Below, in pieces: positions 57,358 through 64,000 of a DNA stretch of 64,000 nt (within the stretch, counting starts at the first letter, position 1; each line of letters starts with the position of its first letter). The stretch is from assembly GCA_030386875.1 (NCBI GenBank), contig CM059566.1:38910068-38974067 (forward strand), read 5' to 3'. Position numbers and translations under genes: made by a program. Under the pieces are notes generated by a model. That model was given only the letters and a program-made list of their open reading frames with translations. It was not told the origin of the DNA and did no database searches. Source of the DNA: Morinoia aosen (Eukaryota; Arthropoda; Malacostraca; Amphipoda; Talitridae).

Positions 57358-58999
57358 ATGTCCGACGTGCTTCTGAATACCAACGCGACGGCGCACAGAA
57401 TTGTCACAGAGGAGCTCGTGAAGGGAGCGCTTCTCAAAGACAAAGGCCCTGATGCCAAGTTCAAGACCTTTGAGATCATTGATTTTTGCTCGAAAGGAGA
57501 CAATTACGCGAGCTTTGTTACCAGTGTCAAGGTGACTTTCTATCATGGAGCAGGAGAAAAATCAGTCACTTACGTCACTAAGATAAATCATAACCAGGTG
57601 CCAGGGAGTGTAGAGATGTTTTCTGCTATCATGTTCCGGAAGGAGAGCATGTTCTACTTGTCTTTAATTCCAGCTCTTCATGAAGTGCTGCTAAATCTTG
57701 GTCTCCCAAATTTGAAATTCGCTACGTGTTATTTGAGCTCCATAGAACCTTCGAAGGAAATTATTTTTTTCGAAGATAAGAGAAACATGGCATTCAAAAT
57801 GGCCGATCGTAAGGTAGGTCTCGACGCCGACCATGTGACTATGGTTGTAACCGAACTGGGTCGCTTGCATGCCGCGTCTACCTTGCTGATAGAGAACCTG
57901 GGAGAGAAAAATTTCCTTGAAAAGTATGACTTCTTGAGTGATATTTTCACGGCCTATGAAGCAAGCGCTGATTTGTTCGCCAGTGCGCTCACCAGTTACC
58001 TTAAAGCTGGAGCTAAAATAGCAGACAAGGTTCCAGGTTATGAAAGCGTGGCAGATGCTTTGGCTGCGATGGCTCCGAGCGGGTATGAAACGCTGAAGAG
58101 AGTAACCAACGAGAGCGATCCCAAGTTTCGGGTGGTGAACCACGGGGACTGCTGGAATAACAACCTCTTGTTCAGGTGAGCTATGATTTTGAACTTTCTG
58201 ACTTCAACAAAGACTAGTGTTATTGAACTTTTTGGACTGATTTGATGAATATCCTCGTTCTTTGTCATATCGTTTTCTTTGAATATTGAATTAATATTTT
58301 GGTTTACCAATGTATGGAAATGTACCAATCATAGCTGAATTCATTTCAAGTATTGATTCACCATTGTTTAATAGAGGAAGAACACAATAAGATTTTACCT
58401 GAATTGTATTCATAAAAAAATCAAGTCCCAATTAAAGTGTTTCAAGAAGTGTAAATAAAACTCCCCTACTCTACGACCCCCTCTTTCTGTTTAACAGCTA
58501 CAAGTTCAGTTGTATTTCTTTCTGTTTTACTTTCAGGTATGAAAACGGCAGAGTTGTTGACATGTGTTTTTTGGACCTTCAACTCTGCAGACACGCTTCA
58601 CTCGCCCTCGATCTCAATTTCTTCTTTTTCACTAGTGTGAATGGCGACACCAGAAGGAAAGGCTTGAAATCTTACCTAGCTGCGTATTATAATGCATTCA
58701 GAGGAGTGTACGATGCTGCCGAGAAACCCATGCAGTTCACACTTGAAGAACTGCGCGAGGAATACATAAGCAAACTCACATTCGGACTGTTCTCGTCTCT
58801 AAAGATGACGCCAATAGTGATGATGGAGGCTGCGGACGCACCCGACTTTACCAATGTCACCAATGATGATGTAAAGGAAAAGATGGCCGATCTCCAGGAA
58901 CGAGTTCTAAAAATGATTGAAACTAGCCCCGTCCTGAGACCAAGGTTGTTAGACATGTTCGACGAAATGGTGGAGCATGGAGTGTTCAGCACTCGTTGA
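57358..58999 (+). CDS. EcKinase-like protein, array gene 5; two coding exons
   Basis: Join 57358-58175 and 58537-58999, 426 aa. The start is the ATG of MSDVLLNTN, matching the other copies; the frame is open upstream only from a TTG, and the acceptor at 57286-57288 lies within it. Motifs: KGDNYASFV, YVTKINH (candidate ATP-site Lys), GLDADHV...ELGRLHAAS, HGDCWNNN at 262-269 (Asp264), FLDLQ at 284-288 (Asp286). The 361-bp intron is GT-AG, phase 2. It lacks the GC-rich block shared by genes 1-3 and groups with the pseudogene. A 7-codon upstream open frame (ATG at 57311) would be in the leader if the acceptor is used. Intact kinase; substrate unknown. Confidence 0.92.
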
Positions 59000-59973
59000 T
59001 GGAAGTTCATTTATATGTCGTAACACTTGTTTCCTCCTTAGCAGTCTCCCCATCGTAACTATGAATGCAGTACGTCTTGTATTTTATCAAGATCGTAAAA
59101 TTTCAATTCTTATAACTCTTAGCCCGGAAAATCGATGCTCTTAATTGCCTCTAATCACTGATTCAAAAAATGACAACATTATTTACACACTCTCCGGCGT
59201 CTGGTTTCTGAATTTTGCAACAACGTAGATGATGCCTTGGCTTAACTGAATTACTCGTATCCAGATACGGACACGAACGCCTGCTCTGCTATTAGGAAAT
59301 TGTCTCAAAACTATTGCGCCCGGGAGCATGCCAATCACTTAAACTTTTCCACCTACTTTGTTCATAGAAACGTTCCATTTTCGGACGATTTTTCTGTTTC
59401 TTTCTCATAGTATTTTAGTGCAGAACTCGTTGAAAGCTTTTTTCAGCTGTTAACGAGTTCTGCAAAGAGGCATAAATTTGTCTGTGCATGGCTGTTTCTG
59501 ATACACTGTGTTTTTGACAAGTTCGCTCCACGTAACCTGAAAAACACGAATCAAGTGAAGATGAGGTAACTCCTCCTTGCCATGCAAGAGGATAATGAAG
59601 GATAATTACATATAAAATAGCATAGCTGTCTATTAACCTCTGCTTCTCTCGTCATATGACCGTCAAATTGCGCGAAAACGTAGGCTTAACATGAATATAA
59701 TTATTATTGATCATTACTATTTGCCATCTTATGTTTCATTCGGAAACCTATTTGCGTATCCATGCGTAATCTGTAATACAAAAGTAAATTCAATCTCTCT
59801 TGAATCATGTATCAGTGCTAAGGTCCTACTCTTATTAAAAACTTTCAATGTAGGTTTATATATTTTAGTCTTGAAGGCGAAAACATAAATGTGAAGCAAA
59901 CGTACGCGCACTGTTGTCGCATGCGATTATTGTCAACATAATAATGCACGTAAACCAATTGCTGTGTTTAATT
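59000..59973. other. Intergenic DNA, no gene seen
   Basis: 3' flank of gene 5; no AATAAA close to the stop was found. Confidence 0.5.
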
Positions 59974-60372
59974 CCTTCAAGATATACAACTATTGTATCT
60001 ATGGGAATTGGCACGCCCAGGGAGAAAATGTGAGGTCCTGAGCTGTGAGACAGATAAGCCTTCTTCTTCTTGTTATGATAAAATATGTTCTCTATTTTAT
60101 ATGGGACCACATTTTTTTAGTTCACTGTTGTCCTGTTTTTCAGGACCTTCTAATTTCTTCACTAACTTATATTTTGCTTCATAAACTTCCTTCTTTTTAA
60201 CTTACTGTTTCCACGAGCATTTTTATTTTGTGTGGGAACACATCTTGTGCATAGATTCCTCGTCCCCTTAACTCTGAACTAAAAATATATCTTTCGTCCT
60301 CCCTCTCTTTGGAATACTGCACCTTTTTTGTGGTGAGGGAGGCTTTAACTAAGTTATCTTTTCTGATCTAAT
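59974..60372 (+). mobile_element. SINE-like element, copy H
   Basis: Diverged copy: ATATACAACTATTGTATCTA, TGGGAATTGGC, GCCCAGGG, TTAGTTCACTGTTGTCCTG, TTTTTCAGGACC, GCATAGATTCCTCGTCCCC, AACTCTGAACTAAA, GATCTAATGC. The 5' CCCCTCAGGGG hairpin has decayed. No clear target duplication remains. Confidence 0.78.
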
Positions 60373-63300
60373 GCTACAGCATTTAAATTAATAAAAAAGT
60401 GTGTGAATGAGTACGATTGTATTTTTCCTTGTTCTATAGCAATTTAAAAGCAGAAATTTTCCGCCATCGTTCCGATTCCAGGGATTGCATATACTGATCT
60501 ATCGAGTCATGTTTCCAGGAATTGACAGGTAAATTACAGTGATTTTTATTACGGTCTTCGTTTGAGAGTATTCGGCTTTGATCTTCATATCTGGGTAGAA
60601 TAAATGAACAGAAGTACAAAATAATGCAGGTGGATTGCCAACACCAAAATAAATAGAGAGCAAAATGCCAGGACGTAATATATTTGGCCGAAATTTTAGG
60701 TATTGAGTTGCCACTGCGGAATTTTTGGTTGTAGGCAAATCCCGTAGTAAATTTGGGAACTCTTTCGCATCGAAGAGAAGGCATGAAGAGTCCGTGAAAT
60801 TCTTCCCGCTTGCATTGTCATCATCCTAGCAATCGGCCGGCCACGCAAGCGACAGCGCTGCTTGTAGGAGTTAGTTGAGTTCACTGTAACGGCTTGCTTT
60901 TCCCCTCCTTTGCTCGTATTAGAAATTAGCGAGAAGTGAAATTGATTTGCTCGTTTGTGTCTCCAAAGCTAAGCTTTTCTGTTGAGTTCGAGGTTTTTCA
61001 AGTTTTATAAAATAATCACTATCACATGTTAAATACTTTGAATAATGCGTGAGGTGAGACAGGCTTTCGAAATATTTTTTTAGAAGAATAAGTTGTCTAA
61101 ATTGATATTTAGAAAAGTCTATTTAGTCTAAATTGCTATTTAGAAAAGAGTACAGTGTTTCTTGTAATTTCCTAATGGCAGCAAATTATTTTTTCCCCTA
61201 CTCCATGTGATGAACGATACTAATTTCTACAAGAGCCCCTTTCTAATCCTACCATTGAATACGAAGGTAGTTTAGTTAATATCTCACCGCGTTTTGTTGA
61301 GCGTAATAACAAAAAAGTGTACACAAACGGTAGGAAATTTAGAAGTTAGATTTTGAAAAGTTTGTTCGCGCTTCGTGCAATCTACGTGCAAATGTTTGAC
61401 AATTATAAAAGCAGATGCTGCAACGGATATCATGAATTGGCTCGCTTGCACTGCTGAACTGAAAATTCTACAAGTTTTAGAGGGAAAAAGCTGAACAAAA
61501 TCATAATTTCTCTACAATTGCCTATATCATAACACTCTTTCAACCCTAATACTCGTGTTTACTAATTAACTATTCATCTCAGGGGAAAATGTAGAGATGC
61601 CTCCGTCGTTGGGAAAAATTTAATTTAATTCAAAGCTCTGCCTCACACGCGGTGAAAAATTCATTTAATCGAGCCCAGCGCATCCCGAGACTCGCAGCCG
61701 GAATGCAGCAACTCGGCGCTTTAAACCATCGCATCTCGAGAAGCGCACCCAAAATGCGGCAACCTAAAGTGTGTGTATGTGTGAACGCTTTGGCCTTGGC
61801 TATGCAGCAATGCCCTTCGTAGCATCAACAGCAGGCTACCGCTCATTTCATCCGCACGCAAGTGGCGCATTTGTCGTCGTCGAATCGTCAGTGGCAGTGC
61901 AGCGCTGGAAGTTGTGGTATAGACAGGGCCGGTACGCGCGTGCGCTCTTCATTCTAGGTAGCCTCCGTCTCGTGAAATCGTCGCCCCAAAAGTAAGATGT
62001 GAAGTTAGTTGTACCCTCATGAATGATACTTGATTAAACGATGTTCTTGTTTGTGTTATGTTAAAGTAACTCGTGCCTCTTGGGGAATTTTACTGATGCT
62101 TGTGCCAGTCCAGACAGAAGTTCATGAATGAATATATCAGTGCAGCTGTAATCCGGTCGGCACGAACAAATTTATTCAAATAAACGTATAAGCATCTATA
62201 ACTTGTGCTGAATTTATAGCTAGTGCGTGGAGGACCTCCTCCTTGCTCTGTGGTAGGCAAAAATGTGTTTTTGTTTGCCGCGACCTCGGACTCGTCCTGT
62301 TTTGTGTTTTGTCTCAAGTCATGCAACCTGTTGATGCAACCTGTGCCTCCTGGCACGCTCATAACTTTAACTTAGATTGGATATTGTTGTCCCATGACGA
62401 AAGGAATCAAAAAGTAAGGAACTACACCTTTGATGCGAAGCAATTGAATTCTACTGCATTTGAAAATATTGATTCCTCTATCCTATACGTTGGTGAACAA
62501 TTTTTTAATTCGTATATTGTAGTTTTTTTACGGAATGTTTGAGTTTTCATATACAGAACCAAAGAGGGTTAAACGAGACTGGTTGCACTTTCTTTTTTCA
62601 TTTTATTATAATTCAATTTCTCCTCAGGTGTTCAAGTGTACAATTTCATTTCAACTGAATTCTTATTATATGGTAGAGTTTCTAGGCTAATTGGATTCAT
62701 TCGTTGAATTACTGTGGTGAATGGGGAAAGAAGCCTTCGAAATTAATGTATTAAATCAGCATTGTAGATAATGTGTGAACGTAACAGCGTATTTCTGTAA
62801 AAAAGAAATTAATATGATTAATGGTTGCGAATGTATAAAACTTGTAAAATATGATCATAATGAAAAATAATTTGGAGTGGGAAGGAATTTAAATAAAATG
62901 TAAACTATTTATTTGTCATCAACTTTGTATTCATTTTAAGTGTGATTGAAATTCAAAAATGTTGCATTTTGTTTTTTGTCAAAGGACTACTCGAAAAAAA
63001 TTCAGTAGCAGCTAATGAATCTCCCAATGAGATCAGGACAAAGTAGAGGATAACTTCTTGAAGAGTCGATGAATGGCCAATTTCATATCGAGCAATTTTT
63101 TGGATTTTATAATTTAATGATCAGAAATATCAAAGATCGTTCAATATATCTAACGTATTGTTGAAACAAATCATTGCTTTATTGTAAGCCGAATGTATAT
63201 TATTGGGTGACGAATGTGAACCAAATATATATATATACGTACTCATAGAAGATCACAAACTGGTATCATGCAGGGAACAGTAAAAAGTTCGTTTTCATTT

Positions 63301-63715
63301 AAGTACTTCTCTTTTTCTCTCTGATACTCAACACTTAGACATTTTTCATTAGATTCCCATGGAGCTAATCATAGCAAATTAGACGACGTCGTTTGAAAGC
63401 CGTGTTATTTTGGTATGAATATTTCTGTTCTCTGAGAATGTATTCCTATTAGTTACTCTCATTTTCATCGTTTCGGTGCTGTTGCCACGGTAGTTGGAGG
63501 ATCTGTTGCTTATCTCCCATTAATCATCTTCATTGCCAGTCGTGCAACTATGGCACATAGAAGGAGTAAAACACCACGACTATCTTAATTTCCTGACCTT
63601 AACGCTAAATTATCATGAATGAACCTTCAGAAGCCTACATTGTAACTCAAAATAATTACTAGCACCATCCCCAATTCCGACGGCTGTTCAATAATGTGTT
63701 CTTTCTTCTATACAG
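60373..63715. other. Intergenic DNA upstream of gene 6
   Basis: No supported coding region. 61670-61990 is GC-richer (GCATCCCGAGACTCGCAGCC and a repeat GCATCTCGAGAAGCGCACCC) and may be a promoter or exon region, but nothing is recognisable. The expected upstream exon of gene 6 lies somewhere here; its acceptor is at 63713-63715. Confidence 0.5.
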
Positions 63716-63754
63716 GTTGTTGTAAAGAAGTAGTGGCACTTTTTCACCAACAAA

Positions 63755-64000
63755 ATGTCGGCTGCACCTTTGAATACCAACGCTGGAGCGCACAAACTTG
63801 TCACTGAGGAGCACTTGAAGGAAGCACTTCTCAAAGACAAAGGCCCTGATGCCAAATATAAGTCCTTTGAAATAATTGACTTTTGCTCTAAAGGAGACAA
63901 CTACGCGTGCTTCGTGACGAGCGTAAAGGTGACGTTCGTTCTGGGAGGCGAAGAAAAATCTGTGACGTATATCGCCAAACTTAATCCCGGCGCTCGAATG
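63755..64000 (+). CDS. EcKinase-like protein, array gene 6 (partial, cut by window end)
   Basis: The first 82 codons are visible and open to the window edge. Starts MSAAPLNTN; shows the family N-lobe (KGDNYACFVTSVKVTF, then YIAKLNP with the candidate ATP-site Lys). The ATG is 39 nt after a TATACAG acceptor (63713-63715), the same leader layout as its neighbours. The catalytic loop and second exon lie outside the window, so intactness cannot be judged. Confidence 0.88.
   Translation, partial: MSAAPLNTNAGAHKLVTEEHLKEALLKDKGPDAKYKSFEIIDFCSKGDNYACFVTSVKVTFVLGGEEKSVTYIAKLNPGARM

Overview
This is animal nuclear DNA, most likely from an arthropod. It is AT-rich, its genes have spliceosomal introns, and it is crowded with non-LTR, SINE-like and TTAA-flanked elements. 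The gene family present, EcKinase-like (EcKL, PF02958/CHK kinase-like), is strongly expanded in insects and crustaceans. I cannot place the species more closely.

The backbone is a head-to-tail, plus-strand array of EcKL genes. Three are complete (285-1778, 11390-12966, 17371-19276), one is a decayed duplicate (49221-50692), a fourth is complete (57358-58999), and a sixth copy is cut by the window end (63755-64000). Every intact copy has the same layout: a splice acceptor 14-69 nt before the ATG (implying an upstream non-coding exon), a coding exon of about 820 nt ending exactly after the HGDxWxxN catalytic motif, one phase-2 intron of 207-562 bp, and a second coding exon starting at the YExGK...LLDLQ metal-binding segment. 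Genes 1-3 form one subgroup; gene 5 and the pseudogene form another. Genes 1-3 share a nearly identical GC-rich 175-bp block inside exon 2, which looks like interlocus gene conversion.

Between genes 1 and 2 lies a minus-strand CR1/L2/Jockey-like LINE (about 6466-9868) broken by one stop and one frameshift. The 30 kb between gene 3 and the pseudogene holds no convincing protein gene. It contains a fold-back repeat cluster (22.4-23.5 kb), a tRNA-derived SINE (about 24.1 kb), several minisatellites, and a near-perfect tandem duplication of 2848 bp (28926-34621). Each duplicated unit carries what looks like a stress-type RNA polymerase II promoter: two TGACGTCT sites, three CCAAT boxes, a heat-shock-element-like palindrome and TATATAAG.

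From 42 to 60.4 kb one SINE-like family of about 360 bp recurs at least seven times in plus orientation, several copies having visible target-site duplications and one being a partial dimer. It is interleaved with short TTAA-flanked, piggyBac-like MITEs. Large minisatellites are a 22-bp x ~30 array (35.3-36.0 kb), a 15-bp x ~20 array (37.6-37.9 kb) and a 54-bp x ~19 array (40.06-41.1 kb) whose units contain a consensus 5' splice site.

The EcKL proteins probably phosphorylate small hydroxylated molecules (ecdysteroids or xenobiotics). No other pathway genes are visible, so the window is best read as a detoxification or hormone-conjugation gene array evolving by tandem duplication, conversion and decay in a repeat-rich setting.
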